Shown here: one piece after another, positions 28,457 through 38,550 of the stretch
How the letters are laid out: every line of letters starts with the position of its first letter
Position numbering within the stretch: position 1 is the stretch's first letter
NCBI RefSeq assembly: GCF_020166435.1
Contig: NZ_JAINZP010000002.1
Span: forward strand, 124,001 to 188,000
Direction of reading: 5' to 3'
Origin: Pectobacterium versatile
GTDB taxonomy: Bacteria > Pseudomonadota > Gammaproteobacteria > Enterobacterales > Enterobacteriaceae
Length of the DNA stretch: 64,000 bases
Translations under genes and position numbers: made by a program
Notes under the pieces: generated by a model
Database searches by the model: none
What the model saw: only the letters and a program-made list of their open reading frames with translations
Told to the model about the DNA's origin: nothing

Positions 28457-31072
28457 TTAGTCTTGCAGTGCCTTGCTGATCTTCTCGAACAGATCGCCAG
28501 ACAGATTTTCCAACGTCTTCAACTGCTCCAGCGCCTGACGCATTTGCGCCTGACGTTTAGCATCATAGCGTTTCAGACGGATCAACGGTTCGATCACCCG
28601 CGCCGCAACCTGCGGATTGCGGGTGTTCAAGTCGCTCAGAATTTCCGTCAGGAAACGATAGCCGCTACCGTCTTCGGCATGGAAAGCTGAGGGATTTGAC
28701 GCGGCAAATGCCCCTACCAGCGAACGCAGACGGTTAGGGTTGTTCAGGCTGAATGAACGGTGTTGCAGCAGTTCACGCACGCGGGTCAGCACATCGGCCG
28801 CCGGGCTGGTGGCTTGCAGTACAAACCATTTATCCATGACCAAGCCATCCTGATGCCAGCGGTTATCAAACTGCGTCAGCAGCTCATCACGCACGGGCAG
28901 TTGAGCCTCGACCGCCGCCGACAGCGCCGCCAGAGAATCCGTCATGTTATCCGCCTGACGGAACTGCGCCTGCACCAGTTTATCCGCCTGATCCGCATCG
29001 CTGAATGCCAGATAATGCAGGCAGACGTTGCGCAGCGCGCGTTTGCCCATATCCGCATGTTCGATACGATATTGCGGCGCGTGATTCGCGTGGTATACCG
29101 CCAGCCACTCATCCGCCATCTCTTTTGCCATCGTACGCGTCATGCTTTCACGTACGGCAGCAATAGCCGTAGGATCGATGATGTCAAATAGCTCGGCAAT
29201 CTCGTTTTCGCTCGGCAATGTCAGAATCTGAGAAGCCAGCATCGGATCCAGTTTTTCATCCAGCAACACGCCACGGAAAGCATCGACAACATGCATCGGT
29301 ACAGAAAGCGGTTGTTTCTGCTGATAGCGAGAAACGTTCAGACGGATATAGTTAGCCAGCAGGCTCTGTGCCGCATCCCAACGTGAGAAGGCATTGCTTG
29401 CGTGGCGCATCAGGAACGTCAGTTGTTCATCGCTCCAGGCATAGTTCAATTTTACCGGCGCAGAGAACTCACGTAATAAAGAAGGAATCGGGCGGCAAGG
29501 CACTTGATCGAAAATGAACGTCTGTTCGGATTCGGTCACATTAAGCACCGACGCCAGCAGTTGACCGTCTTTCTGTAACGGAATGACCTGCCCTTGTGGG
29601 TCGTACAGTTCGATATCCAACGGAATATGCAGCGGCAGCTTTGGCTGTTTGTCGGCACCGATCGGCGTCTTTTGGCTCACGCTCAGCAGATATTGTTGCG
29701 TCTGCGGATCGTAATCATCACGCACGGTCAGCACTGGCGTGCCTGACTGGCTATACCAGCGGCGGAACTGTGCGAGATCGACACCGGAAGCATCTTCCAT
29801 CGCCAGTACGAAATCATCACAGGTCGCCGCGCTGCCGTCGTGACGCTCAAAATACAGACGAATACCGGCTTGGAATTTTTCCTCACCTAATAAGGTGTGC
29901 ATCATGCGGATCACTTCCGATCCCTTTTCATAGACCGTCAGCGTGTAGAAGTTATTCATCTCGATCACCTGATCGGGACGAATTGGATGCGACATCGGGC
30001 TGGCATCTTCGGCAAACTGCGCACCGCGCATCACACGCACGTTATCAATACGGTTCACCGGACGCGACCCCAGATCGGAGCTGAACTCCTGATCGCGGAA
30101 CACCGTCAGCCCTTCTTTCAGGCTAAGCTGGAACCAGTCGCGACAGGTGACGCGGTTGCCCGTCCAGTTGTGAAAATATTCATGGCCGATCACCGCTTCA
30201 ATATTCAGATAGTCTTTATCCGTCGCGGTTTCGGCCTTGGCCAGCACGTATTTAGAGTTGAATACGTTCAGCCCTTTGTTTTCCATCGCCCCCATGTTGA
30301 AGAAATCAACGGCGACGATCATATAGATGTCGAGATCGTATTCCAGACCGAAACGCTCTTCATCCCACTTCATCGAATTCTTCAGCGAGGTCATCGCCCA
30401 GCCAGCACGATCGAGGTTGCCACGGTCAACGTACAGCTCCAGCGCCACATCGCGACCAGAACGTGTCGTGAAGCGATCCTGAAGCACATCAAAATCGCCA
30501 GCAACCAGCGCGAACAGATAAGCCGGTTTCGGGAACGGATCCTGCCATTCAATCCAGTGGCGACCGCCCTCCAGCTCTCCTTGTGCAATACGATTGCCGT
30601 TAGAGAGTAAATAAGGATAGCGAGCTTTATCCGCTGTGATGCGCGTCGTGAATTTCGCCAGCACATCTGGTCGGTCGAGATAATAGGTAATGTGGCGGAA
30701 TCCTTCGGCCTCACACTGTGTACAGAGCGCGTCGCCAGAGAGGTATAGCCCTTCCAACGCGCTATTGGCGGCAGGATTGATTTCGGTTTCGATGCTGAGC
30801 GTGAAACGTGCGGGTAATTGTGTCAGAATCAGGCCATCGTCCTGCTGCTGGTAATGTGTCCACGGCTGGCCATCAACACTCAGGCTAATCAGTTTCAGCC
30901 CTTCGCCATTCAGCTTCAACGGCGCGCCAGCGTCCCCCTGCAACACCACCTGACTAACGGCTTTTACGTGCGTTTTTTCAGCATGGAGATCGAAATCCAG
31001 TGCAATGTCGGTAATGGTGTAATCCGGTGCACGGTAGTCATGGCGATATTTTATTTGCGGCTGTTGATTCAT
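28457..31072 (-). CDS. pepN: Aminopeptidase N
   Basis: An 871-residue zinc aminopeptidase of family M1 (870 in E. coli), the main cytosolic broad-specificity aminopeptidase. The GAMEN exopeptidase motif appears as MGAMENKGLNVFNSKY near residue 260, followed by the zinc site VIGHEYFHNWTGNR (HExxH) near 297-301 and the distal glutamate in LKEGLTVFRDQEF. A frame opens earlier at 31102, but ATG at 31072 (MNQQPQIKYRHDYRAPDY) matches the family and has GAGGTGG nine bases upstream. It is divergent from pncB, as in E. coli. Confidence 0.97.
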   Translation of the reverse strand: MNQQPQIKYRHDYRAPDYTITDIALDFDLHAEKTHVKAVSQVVLQGDAGAPLKLNGEGLKLISLSVDGQPWTHYQQQDDGLILTQLPARFTLSIETEINPAANSALEGLYLSGDALCTQCEAEGFRHITYYLDRPDVLAKFTTRITADKARYPYLLSNGNRIAQGELEGGRHWIEWQDPFPKPAYLFALVAGDFDVLQDRFTTRSGRDVALELYVDRGNLDRAGWAMTSLKNSMKWDEERFGLEYDLDIYMIVAVDFFNMGAMENKGLNVFNSKYVLAKAETATDKDYLNIEAVIGHEYFHNWTGNRVTCRDWFQLSLKEGLTVFRDQEFSSDLGSRPVNRIDNVRVMRGAQFAEDASPMSHPIRPDQVIEMNNFYTLTVYEKGSEVIRMMHTLLGEEKFQAGIRLYFERHDGSAATCDDFVLAMEDASGVDLAQFRRWYSQSGTPVLTVRDDYDPQTQQYLLSVSQKTPIGADKQPKLPLHIPLDIELYDPQGQVIPLQKDGQLLASVLNVTESEQTFIFDQVPCRPIPSLLREFSAPVKLNYAWSDEQLTFLMRHASNAFSRWDAAQSLLANYIRLNVSRYQQKQPLSVPMHVVDAFRGVLLDEKLDPMLASQILTLPSENEIAELFDIIDPTAIAAVRESMTRTMAKEMADEWLAVYHANHAPQYRIEHADMGKRALRNVCLHYLAFSDADQADKLVQAQFRQADNMTDSLAALSAAVEAQLPVRDELLTQFDNRWHQDGLVMDKWFVLQATSPAADVLTRVRELLQHRSFSLNNPNRLRSLVGAFAASNPSAFHAEDGSGYRFLTEILSDLNTRNPQVAARVIEPLIRLKRYDAKRQAQMRQALEQLKTLENLSGDLFEKISKALQD

Positions 31073-31295
31073 ATAAATTTTCCACCTCGTCATAAGCATC
31101 AAAGATCAAGTCTAAGCCTGTTATCTTAATGTTACCACGACAAAATAATGAGGATAATCATCGTACCGCGGTTCATTCCCGCACGTCTCGCTATGTTGTC
31201 GTAATGTAATAAACGGATAATCAAGGTATACTGACCGAACATTGCTGATTGTCCCAATGGTGGATAGGCATCTTACAAGGATGCTGTAACGCATT

Positions 31296-32501
31296 ATGAC
31301 TTTGCACACTTCCCCGATTCTGCACTCATTGCTGGATACCGATGCCTACAAGCTGCACATGCAACAGGCGGTGTATCATCACTATTATGATGTCGACGTT
31401 GCGGCTGAATTTCGCTGTCGCGGTGATGAGTTATTAGGCGTTTACGCTGATGAGATAGCCCATCAGGTCGATCTGATGCGTTTCTTGTCATTGAGTGACG
31501 ATGAGTTCACCTATCTTTCTTCTCTGCCGTTCTTTCAGCCCGATTATCTCCACTGGCTGCGGGACTTCCGTTTTAATCCACAGCAGGTTTCGATCAAGAA
31601 TCATGCTGGCAAGCTGGATATCCGCATCACCGGGCCGTGGCGTGAAGTGATTTTGTGGGAAGTTCCCTTGCTGGCTGTGATCAGTGAAGTCGTGCATCGG
31701 GATCGCTCGCCCGACGTCACGGCCGAGCAGGCGTTCACCCAGCTGTCTGCCTCGCTGGAAAGCTTCCGCCAGAACAGCGCGAATGTGGATCTCAGCCAAT
31801 TCAAGCTAATGGATTTCGGCACACGGCGGCGTTTCTCTCGTGATGTCCAGCAGACGATTGTTACGACGCTACGAGCCGATTTCCCTTATTTCATTGGCAC
31901 CAGCAATTACGATCTGGCACGCCGTTTGGATATCACACCTGTCGGCACGCAGGCACATGAGTGGTTTCAGGCGCATCAGCAGATTAGTCCGACACTGGCA
32001 AACAGCCAGCGCGCCGCGCTACAAATGTGGCTACATGAATATCCCACGCATTTGGGCATTGCGTTGACCGATTGCATCACTATGGATGCCTTCCTGCGCG
32101 ATTTCGATTTGTCGTTCGCCGAAGCCTATCAGGGGCTGCGTCACGACTCTGGCGATCCGGTCGATTGGGGCGAAAAAGCCATTGCGCATTATCAGCGCCT
32201 CATCATCGATCCGATGAGCAAAACATTGGTCTTCTCCGACAACCTGAATCTGGATAAAGCGCTGACGCTGTACCGTCATTTCGGGCAGCGCGTGAATCTG
32301 GTATTTGGTATCGGCACGCGCCTGACGTGTGATATCCCCGGCGTGAAACCGCTGAATATCGTCATCAAACTGGTGGAATGCAACGGCAAACCGGTGGCAA
32401 AGCTCTCCGATAGCCCCGGAAAAACCATCTGTCAGGATCAGAACTTCGTGTGTGAGTTACGCAAAGCGTTTGACTTACCCTGCGTGAAAAAGGCCAGTTA
32501 A
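31296..32501 (+). CDS. pncB: Nicotinate phosphoribosyltransferase
   Basis: A 401-residue enzyme that joins nicotinate to PRPP, with ATP hydrolysis, in NAD salvage. It matches E. coli PncB (400 residues) along its length: [20 protein letters not shown] at the start, [12 protein letters not shown], the phospho-acceptor histidine in [26 protein letters not shown] and RHDSGDP. In some enterobacteria NadR represses it, but I cannot place a NadR box with confidence. It is followed by a hairpin and then asnS, as in E. coli. Confidence 0.97.
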   Translation: MTLHTSPILHSLLDTDAYKLHMQQAVYHHYYDVDVAAEFRCRGDELLGVYADEIAHQVDLMRFLSLSDDEFTYLSSLPFFQPDYLHWLRDFRFNPQQVSIKNHAGKLDIRITGPWREVILWEVPLLAVISEVVHRDRSPDVTAEQAFTQLSASLESFRQNSANVDLSQFKLMDFGTRRRFSRDVQQTIVTTLRADFPYFIGTSNYDLARRLDITPVGTQAHEWFQAHQQISPTLANSQRAALQMWLHEYPTHLGIALTDCITMDAFLRDFDLSFAEAYQGLRHDSGDPVDWGEKAIAHYQRLIIDPMSKTLVFSDNLNLDKALTLYRHFGQRVNLVFGIGTRLTCDIPGVKPLNIVIKLVECNGKPVAKLSDSPGKTICQDQNFVCELRKAFDLPCVKKAS

Positions 32502-32616
32502 GGCTTTCCCCTATAGATGTTGACCAACTTTGCAGCAGATTCACCCACATGAGCGAAAACTTCGCGCCATTCCGGTGATTTCTGCTTGTGTCCTGTTGCA
32601 TCGCAAGTAACATAGC

Positions 32617-32639
32617 AAATGGCTCGGATTGGGCCATTT
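32617..32639 (+). terminator. Possible terminator between pncB and asnS
   Basis: AAATGGCTC pairs with GGGCCATTT (one G-T wobble) around a 5-nt loop, and GACGTTTT follows. It lies 115 bases after pncB and 58 before asnS, so it could instead act in the asnS leader. Confidence 0.45.
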
Positions 32640-32696
32640 GACGTTTTAACCACGATATTATTTTTCTTAAACACGATTAATTAAAGAGAGAATTTT

Positions 32697-34097
32697 ATGA
32701 GCGTAGTGCCTGTAGTCGATGTACTGCAAGGCCGTGTTGCCGTTGACAGCGAAGTCACCGTGCGCGGCTGGGTACGTACCCGGAGAGATTCTAAAGCCGG
32801 TATCTCCTTTATCGCCGTTTATGACGGCTCCTGCTTTAATCCATTACAGGCTGTCGTTAATAATAATCTCTCCAATTATCAGGATGACGTACTGCGCCTG
32901 ACTACCGGCTGCTCCGTTGAAATAACCGGTAACGTCGTCGCGTCTCCGGGTGAAGGCCAGAGCTTCGAGCTGCAAGCCACCAACGTCAACGTCGTTGGCT
33001 GGGTTGACGATCCCGATACCTACCCGATGGCGGCAAAGCGTCACAGCATCGAATATCTGCGTGAAGTGGCGCACCTGCGTCCGCGTACCAATCTGATCGG
33101 TGCCGTTGCGCGCGTTCGTCATACGCTGGCGCAGGCGATTCACCGCTTCTTCCACGAGAACGGTTACTTCTGGGTATCAACCCCGCTGATTACCGCATCC
33201 GATACCGAAGGCGCGGGCGAAATGTTCCGTGTTTCTACTCTCGATCTGGAAAACCTGCCGCGTACCGAACAAGGTAAAGTGGATTTCAGCGAAGATTTCT
33301 TCGGTAAAGAAGCGTTCCTGACCGTATCCGGCCAGTTGAATGGCGAAACCTACGCCTGTGCGCTGTCTAATGTGTATACCTTTGGCCCAACGTTCCGTGC
33401 GGAAAACTCTAACACCAGCCGCCATCTGGCTGAGTTTTGGATGATCGAACCGGAAGTCGCTTTCGCCTCTTTGGATGACGTCGCGGCGTTGGCAGAAAAT
33501 CTGCTGAAATATGTTTTTCAGGCCGTACTGAATGAGCGTGCCGATGATATGGCGTTCTTTGCTGAGCGCGTTGATAAAGAAGCCATCACTCGACTGGAAA
33601 AATTCGTTAGCTCTGATTTCGCACAGGTGGACTACACCGATGCTGTCGAGATCCTGCTGAACTGCGGGCAGCAGTTCGAGAACCCGGTTTACTGGGGCGT
33701 TGACCTCTCCTCCGAACATGAGCGTTATCTGGCGGAGCAGCACTTCAAAGCACCGGTTGTCGTTAAAAACTACCCGAAAGACATCAAAGCTTTCTATATG
33801 CGGATGAATGAAGACGGTAAGACCGTTGCTGCAATGGATGTTCTGGCACCAGGAATCGGTGAAATCATCGGTGGCTCTCAGCGTGAAGAGCGTCTGGCGC
33901 AGTTGGATAGCCGTCTGGAAGAGATGGGACTGAATAAAGAAGACTACTGGTGGTATCGTGATTTACGTCGTTACGGCACCATTCCCCATTCCGGTTTCGG
34001 TTTAGGTTTTGAACGATTGATTGCCTATGTTACCGGTGTACAAAATGTGCGCGATGTTATTCCTTTCCCACGCACACCACGGAACGCCAGTTTCTAA
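32697..34097 (+). CDS. asnS: Asparaginyl-tRNA synthetase
   Basis: A 466-residue class IIb synthetase, identical in length to E. coli AsnS. The N-terminal OB-fold anticodon-binding domain ([16 protein letters not shown]) is followed by the catalytic domain with motif 2 ([25 protein letters not shown]) split around residues 228-250 and motif 3 ([15 protein letters not shown]) near the C-terminus. It charges tRNA-Asn in the cytoplasm. AGAGAGAATTTT precedes the ATG. A strong terminator follows before ompF. Confidence 0.98.
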   Translation: MSVVPVVDVLQGRVAVDSEVTVRGWVRTRRDSKAGISFIAVYDGSCFNPLQAVVNNNLSNYQDDVLRLTTGCSVEITGNVVASPGEGQSFELQATNVNVVGWVDDPDTYPMAAKRHSIEYLREVAHLRPRTNLIGAVARVRHTLAQAIHRFFHENGYFWVSTPLITASDTEGAGEMFRVSTLDLENLPRTEQGKVDFSEDFFGKEAFLTVSGQLNGETYACALSNVYTFGPTFRAENSNTSRHLAEFWMIEPEVAFASLDDVAALAENLLKYVFQAVLNERADDMAFFAERVDKEAITRLEKFVSSDFAQVDYTDAVEILLNCGQQFENPVYWGVDLSSEHERYLAEQHFKAPVVVKNYPKDIKAFYMRMNEDGKTVAAMDVLAPGIGEIIGGSQREERLAQLDSRLEEMGLNKEDYWWYRDLRRYGTIPHSGFGLGFERLIAYVTGVQNVRDVIPFPRTPRNASF

Positions 34098-34136
34098 ATA
34101 AAAATTTAATATAAGTAAAACAAATATGTAGAAAAG

Positions 34137-34165
34137 AAGAGTCGGGCTTCCCGGCTCTTTTTTTT
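34137..34165 (+). terminator. Intrinsic terminator of asnS
   Basis: AAGAGTCGG / CCGGCTCTT form a stem with one wobble and a 5-nt loop, followed by an eight-base T-tract. Confidence 0.88.
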
Positions 34166-34194
34166 ATTTTTTATTCTGTCTCATAAAGTTCCCT

Positions 34195-34300
34195 ATTTTT
34201 TACATTTTGAAACACATTATTTCCATTTGTTACCCGATTGCGAACTTTGTAGCACCTTTAGAGTGGATAAACGGGCGCATGAATGGAAAACTGCGTTCAG
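34195..34300 (+). promoter_or_regulatory. ompF promoter with OmpR-like binding sites
   Basis: Three AT-rich boxes with ~20-bp spacing resemble OmpR sites: TTTTTACATTTTGAAACACA (34197-34216), TTTCCATTTGTTACCCGATT (34220-34239) and GAACTTTGTAGCACCTTTA (34242-34260). Comparison with the remembered E. coli ompF promoter places the -10 near 34284-34292 and the transcript start near 34300 (AGACACAGGAAGACACCAAA is close to the E. coli leader start). Exact sites are inference by analogy. Confidence 0.6.
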
Positions 34301-34350
34301 ACACAGGAAGACACCAAACTTTCAGGAATAGTTCCGCAAAGAATTATTTA

Positions 34351-34397
34351 TGGCAGTGGCAGGTGTCCAAATAACACCAATGAGGGTAATAATGATG
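34351..34397 (+). promoter_or_regulatory. Conserved ompF leader matching the MicF sRNA target
   Basis: GGCAGTGGCAGGTGTC and, 12 bases later, CAATGAGGGTAATAATGATG closely follow the E. coli ompF leader that pairs with the antisense RNA MicF, including the ribosome binding site. MicF itself is not in this window. Confidence 0.6.
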
Positions 34398-35465
34398 AAA
34401 CGCAACATTCTTGCAGTAGTAATCCCAGCTCTGTTAGTCGCAGGCGCAGCCAACGCTGCTGAAGTTTATAACAAAGACGGCAACAAGCTGAATCTGACTG
34501 GTCGCGTACATGCAGGTTATGCGTTCCAAAACCAAAGCGCTGAAAACGAAGACAACACCAATGCTCGTATTGGTTTTAAAGGTGAAACTCAGATCAACAA
34601 CGATCTGACTGGTTATGGCCGTTTTGAATATCAATTTGATGGTAACAGTACTGAGGACTCTTTAAGTACTAGCGATAACAAAACCCGTTACGCTTTTGCT
34701 GGACTGAAATTTGCTGATTTCGGTTCTTTCGATTACGGTCGTAACATGGGTGTTGCTTACGACGTTCTGGCTTATACCGACGTTCTGCCAGAAAATGGCG
34801 GCGATAGCAGCATCACGGATACCCTGACTGGTCGTATCGGTAACGCAGCAACCTTCCGTACTACTAACCTGTTTGGTTTAGTTGAAAACTTGGGCTTCGG
34901 TCTGCAATACGTTGCTAAAGATGAAACATCTTCTCCAAACATCAGCCGTAGCCACGGTGATGCATGGGCAACCTCACTATCCTATGACACTGATTTTGGC
35001 GTAGGTGTGATTGCATCTTACGGTGCGTATGATCGTACTCAATTTCAGCAGCAGGCTGCTACTGGCGCTCGAGGTGATCGTGCTGACGTATGGTCAACGG
35101 GTCTGAAATATGACGCAAACAACATCTATGTTGCAGCAGTTTACGGCGAAGGTCGTAATTTCTTCCGCGCTAGCAGCACAGCTGGAATTGCTGATGAGAG
35201 CAAAATCTTTGAAGTTGTTGCACAGTACAACTTTGATTTTGGCCTAACACCTACCATTGCTTACGTATCTCGTAAAGACAAAATTAATAACGTTGCCAAC
35301 GATTACGCTGTTAAATATGCAAGCGTTGGTGCAACTTACGCATTCAACAAAAACTTCTCTACCTATGTTGAATACGACATCAGCCTGCTTGACAAAGATC
35401 AGACTAAAACATTCAATCAAGAAAACAGCGACCGTGTAGACGTCGGTGTAATCTACCAGTTCTAA
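34392..35465 (+). CDS. ompF: OmpF-type general porin
   Basis: A 357-residue outer-membrane trimeric porin. The signal peptide ends after ALLVAGAANA (residue 22), giving a mature start AEVYNKDGNKLNL. Sixteen beta strands are expected; the constriction-loop L3 motif appears as LPENGGDSS, and the C-terminus ends in VGVIYQF with the terminal phenylalanine needed for Bam assembly. A longer frame begins at 34350; the tandem ATG at 34392/34395 is preferred because GAGGGTAAT precedes it and the N-terminus MMKRNILAVV matches OmpF. It lies between asnS and aspC, as ompF does in E. coli. Confidence 0.94.
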   Translation: MMKRNILAVVIPALLVAGAANAAEVYNKDGNKLNLTGRVHAGYAFQNQSAENEDNTNARIGFKGETQINNDLTGYGRFEYQFDGNSTEDSLSTSDNKTRYAFAGLKFADFGSFDYGRNMGVAYDVLAYTDVLPENGGDSSITDTLTGRIGNAATFRTTNLFGLVENLGFGLQYVAKDETSSPNISRSHGDAWATSLSYDTDFGVGVIASYGAYDRTQFQQQAATGARGDRADVWSTGLKYDANNIYVAAVYGEGRNFFRASSTAGIADESKIFEVVAQYNFDFGLTPTIAYVSRKDKINNVANDYAVKYASVGATYAFNKNFSTYVEYDISLLDKDQTKTFNQENSDRVDVGVIYQF

Positions 35466-35510
35466 GTTGGCATCGCATAACGTAACGAGTTAATCGTTCG
35501 TATTGCATGA

Positions 35511-35540
35511 AAAGACAGAGCCTCGGCTCTGTCTTTTTTA
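35511..35540 (+). terminator. Intrinsic terminator of ompF
   Basis: AAAGACAGAG / CTCTGTCTTT with the loop CCTCGG, followed by a T-tract. The remaining ~260 bases to aspC are pyrimidine-rich and show no gene; they should carry the aspC promoter. Confidence 0.88.
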
Positions 35541-35798
35541 TTGCGTGCTGGGTCGCGTCGCGATAGCTCTCCACTTTTACGAGCAATCGCCTGCAACGTT
35601 GAAAAACGCTCTCCCGCATTTTCTGTTTCTGCTTTACGCCACGCTGCGCCAATTATTCTCGCCTAACCAGTCTTTTATTTCGTCTCTCTCCTTCTCCCTG
35701 TTATTTCCCTTTCTTTTTGACATCAACGGTTGGCAAAGCCTTTTACTGACGGTACTCTGAGAATTCTTATTTCATCTCAGTTATGGAACATTCTGGCA

Positions 35799-36989
35799 AT
35801 GTTTGAAAATATCTCTGCCGCACCGGCCGATCCTATTCTCGGGCTGACCGATCTTTTCCGCGCCGATGACCGCGCGAATAAAATCAATCTGGGTATTGGT
35901 GTCTATAAAGATGAAACCGGTAAAACCCCGGTTCTGACCAGCGTAAAAAAAGCAGAACACTATCTGCTGGAAAATGAAACCACCAAAAACTATCTGGGCA
36001 TTGACGGTCTGCCAGCATTCGGTCAGTGCACGCAGGAGCTGTTGTTTGGCAAGCAGAATGCCATCATTGCCGACAAACGTGCCCGTACAGCGCAAACCCC
36101 AGGCGGAACTGGTGCGTTGCGTGTAGCCGCTGATTTCATTGCAAATCAAACGTCTGCGAAGCGCATTTGGATCAGCAACCCAACCTGGCCAAATCACAAT
36201 AACGTCTTCTCTGCTGCCGGTTTGGAAGTGTGTCAGTATGACTACTACGATGCCGCTAATCACGCGCTGGATTTTGATGGCCTGCTGAACAGCCTGAACG
36301 CTGCACAAGCGGGTGACGTGGTACTGTTCCATGGCTGTTGCCACAACCCAACCGGTATCGATCCTACTGCTGAGCAGTGGGCTACGCTGGCCGAACTGTC
36401 GGTAGCGAAAGGCTGGCTGCCGCTGTTTGACTTCGCCTATCAGGGCTTTGCCCGCGGGCTAGAAGAAGATGCGGAAGGCCTGCGTCTCTTCGCTGCAAAA
36501 CACGATGAACTGATCGTATGCAGCTCGTACTCTAAAAACTTCGGTTTATACAACGAGCGCGTCGGTGCCTGTACGCTGGTTGCCGCCGATGCCGCAACAG
36601 CAGACAAAGCATTCAGTCAGGTGAAAGCCGCTATTCGCGCAAACTACTCTAACCCACCGTCACACGGCGCGACCGTTGTTGCGACCATTCTGGGCAACGA
36701 TGCGCTGAAGGCCGTCTGGGAACAGGAATTGACAGCGATGCGTGAGCGTATTCAACGCATGCGTCAGCTGTTCGTGAATACCTTGCAGGAAAAAGGGGCA
36801 AATCAGGATTTCTCCTTCATCATCAATCAGAATGGAATGTTCTCATTCAGTGGTTTGACCAAAGAGCAGGTTCTGCGTCTGCGTGATGAATTCGGTGTTT
36901 ATGCGGTGAATTCTGGCCGTATCAACGTTGCAGGAATGACACCGGAAAACATGGCGCCGCTCTGCGAAGCGATTGTTGCTGTTCTCTAA
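35799..36989 (+). CDS. aspC: Aspartate aminotransferase
   Basis: A 396-residue PLP-dependent class I aminotransferase, the same length as E. coli AspC. It interconverts aspartate plus 2-oxoglutarate and oxaloacetate plus glutamate. The Schiff-base lysine lies in [17 protein letters not shown] (about Lys246). [24 protein letters not shown] and the substrate arginine region near the C-terminus (GRINVAGMT) are conserved. A frame opens earlier at 35730, but [16 protein letters not shown] at 35799 is the family start. It has its own terminator. Confidence 0.97.
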   Translation: MFENISAAPADPILGLTDLFRADDRANKINLGIGVYKDETGKTPVLTSVKKAEHYLLENETTKNYLGIDGLPAFGQCTQELLFGKQNAIIADKRARTAQTPGGTGALRVAADFIANQTSAKRIWISNPTWPNHNNVFSAAGLEVCQYDYYDAANHALDFDGLLNSLNAAQAGDVVLFHGCCHNPTGIDPTAEQWATLAELSVAKGWLPLFDFAYQGFARGLEEDAEGLRLFAAKHDELIVCSSYSKNFGLYNERVGACTLVAADAATADKAFSQVKAAIRANYSNPPSHGATVVATILGNDALKAVWEQELTAMRERIQRMRQLFVNTLQEKGANQDFSFIINQNGMFSFSGLTKEQVLRLRDEFGVYAVNSGRINVAGMTPENMAPLCEAIVAVL

Positions 36990-37002
36990 TCGCTCTACGA
37001 TA

Positions 37003-37034
37003 AAAAAAGCCGACACGTTGTGTCGGCTTTTTCA
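37003..37034 (+). terminator. Intrinsic terminator of aspC
   Basis: AAAAAGCCGACAC / GTGTCGGCTTTTT form a perfect 13-bp stem with a 3-nt loop. It is symmetric enough to serve convergent gloC as well. Confidence 0.9.
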
Positions 37035-37068
37035 TTTTTACCCTTTACTGATGACAAAATGCAGCAAA

Positions 37069-37716
37069 TTACCAAATCGCGGCATCTTCACGCAGGAAAG
37101 GATTGGTTTTACGTTCATGTCCTAAGTTTGACATCGGGCCGTGTCCTGGAATAAACGTCACATCGTCACCCAACGGCAGCAGCTTATTCTTGATAGACGC
37201 AATCAACGCCTGATGATCGCCCTGTGGGAAATCGGTACGCCCTACACCACCGTTGAAAATCACATCGCCTACCTGTGCCAAGCGCGATTCTGCATCAAAG
37301 AAAACAATATGGCCCGGTGTATGACCTGGGCAGTGGAAAACCGCCAGCGTCGTCTCACCCACGCTAACCTCATCACCTTCCTGTAACCAACGTGATGGTG
37401 TCAGCGGCGCGCACTCTTCTAAGCCAAACATCCGGCACTGCGCTGGCAACCCTTCCAGCCAGAAAGCATCTTCAATCTGTGGGCCAATAATCGCTACCTG
37501 ATAGTACTCAGCCAGTTCCGCCGCCGCACCAACGTGATCCAGATGACCGTGCGTTAACAGAATCTGTTTAACTGAAATCCCAGCATCCGCAACGGCACGC
37601 TTGATTTTTTCTGCATCACCACCGGGATCGACAATCGCCGCTTCATTGGTTTTTTCACACCATAATAATGTGCAGTTCTGGCTGAATGCTGTCACTGGGA
37701 CTATTTGATATTTCAT
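37069..37716 (-). CDS. gloC: Type II hydroxyacylglutathione hydrolase GloC (YcbL)
   Basis: A 215-residue metallo-beta-lactamase-fold hydrolase, the same length as E. coli YcbL. The metal-binding motif HGHLDH lies at residues 56-61, with further ligands in [24 protein letters not shown] and [12 protein letters not shown]. It hydrolyses S-lactoylglutathione in methylglyoxal detoxification as a second glyoxalase II. The ATG at 37716 has AAGGAGTG upstream. It converges on aspC and lies downstream of mepK and ldtD, as in E. coli. Confidence 0.96.
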   Translation of the reverse strand: MKYQIVPVTAFSQNCTLLWCEKTNEAAIVDPGGDAEKIKRAVADAGISVKQILLTHGHLDHVGAAAELAEYYQVAIIGPQIEDAFWLEGLPAQCRMFGLEECAPLTPSRWLQEGDEVSVGETTLAVFHCPGHTPGHIVFFDAESRLAQVGDVIFNGGVGRTDFPQGDHQALIASIKNKLLPLGDDVTFIPGHGPMSNLGHERKTNPFLREDAAIW

Positions 37717-37776
37717 ATCACTCCTTGAATAAACTGAGCGGCTCGCTCTGCATTAGCGAACCGTATCAGAAAATAT

Positions 37777-37814
37777 ATACCCGTCATACTTCAAGTTGCA
37801 TGTGCGTTGGCTGC
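37777..37814 (+). repeat. Truncated left end of the 197-bp repeat family
   Basis: ATACCCGTCATACTTCAA, then GTTGCATGTGCGTTGGCTGC, is a left terminus bounded by TA. It stops ten bases before the mepK stop codon; the right end is absent. Confidence 0.75.
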
Positions 37815-37823
37815 GGTAGCGAA

Positions 37824-38372
37824 TTACCAGGTACGGACGGGGCCGGTATCGATATGAACGAAATCACTGCGTGGATAGTAGCCAACGCCGCCAGCACGCA
37901 TTTTCATCGCCGCTTTACGAATGTTAGCGAGTTGAACGCCTTCAATATGGAAATCCATCGCCTGCCCCTTCGTGTGGTAGCTCTGCTTTGCTACACCTCT
38001 GCTATGCGCACGTAATTCATTATTCGTATCTATCGCGCGATAACCAGAAATCAGCTGTACGGGCTTGTTAGTGCCCAACATCACCTGTAAGCGATAAAGC
38101 TGATCGAAAAGTTGAGGGTCAATCGTTTTGACTTTATTGGCACGATAGTCGCGGAAAAAGTGATTCAGGCGGGAAAGTTCTGACTTGTTATACCGTTTAC
38201 CATCAAAGAATTCCGTTTTCAGCCGCTCTCCGGTATTCAGGTTATTCAGCATCAAAATTCGTGGTCGGGGTGTCGATAACGTCGCAAATGCCTGACCGGG
38301 AAGCAGTGCAATACCCAACGCGGCACCACCCAGTGTAAGCCACTTACGGCGATGATTGTCAATGTGATCCAT
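37824..38372 (-). CDS. mepK: Murein endopeptidase MepK (YcbK)
   Basis: A 182-residue protein, the same length as E. coli YcbK/MepK, a zinc peptidase of the M15-like DUF882 family that cuts meso-DAP cross-links in peptidoglycan. An N-terminal twin-arginine signal is seen (DNHRRKWLTLGGAALG, arginines 8-9). The metal ligands fall in SYHTKGQAMDFHIEG and the final FVHIDTGP. A longer frame opens at 38414; ATG at 38372 is preferred because the Tat leader and length then match. It follows the LD-transpeptidase gene ldtD, whose cross-links it can cleave. Confidence 0.94.
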   Translation of the reverse strand: MDHIDNHRRKWLTLGGAALGIALLPGQAFATLSTPRPRILMLNNLNTGERLKTEFFDGKRYNKSELSRLNHFFRDYRANKVKTIDPQLFDQLYRLQVMLGTNKPVQLISGYRAIDTNNELRAHSRGVAKQSYHTKGQAMDFHIEGVQLANIRKAAMKMRAGGVGYYPRSDFVHIDTGPVRTW

Positions 38373-38477
38373 AGAACAAGTACCCTGGCTAAAGAACGGT
38401 ATAAAAGGAGACACAAAACGTGCCGCCTTGAACCTTAACTGCCAGAGAAAAGTGAGTCAACCCGCTTTGCTAAGGGG

Positions 38478-38508
38478 TTTGCGGAAGATCGCATCGATCC
38501 TCCGCAAA
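38478..38508 (-). terminator. Long hairpin between ldtD and mepK
   Basis: TTTGCGGA..GATCG / CGATC..TCCGCAAA form a 13-bp stem with one mismatch and a 3-nt loop, 43 bases after ldtD. No classic T-tract follows on the minus strand, so it may be a processing or partial termination site. Confidence 0.5.
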
Positions 38509-38550
38509 ACGATAAAATACCAATGCCGCTAATGCCCGTATTTTCAATAC

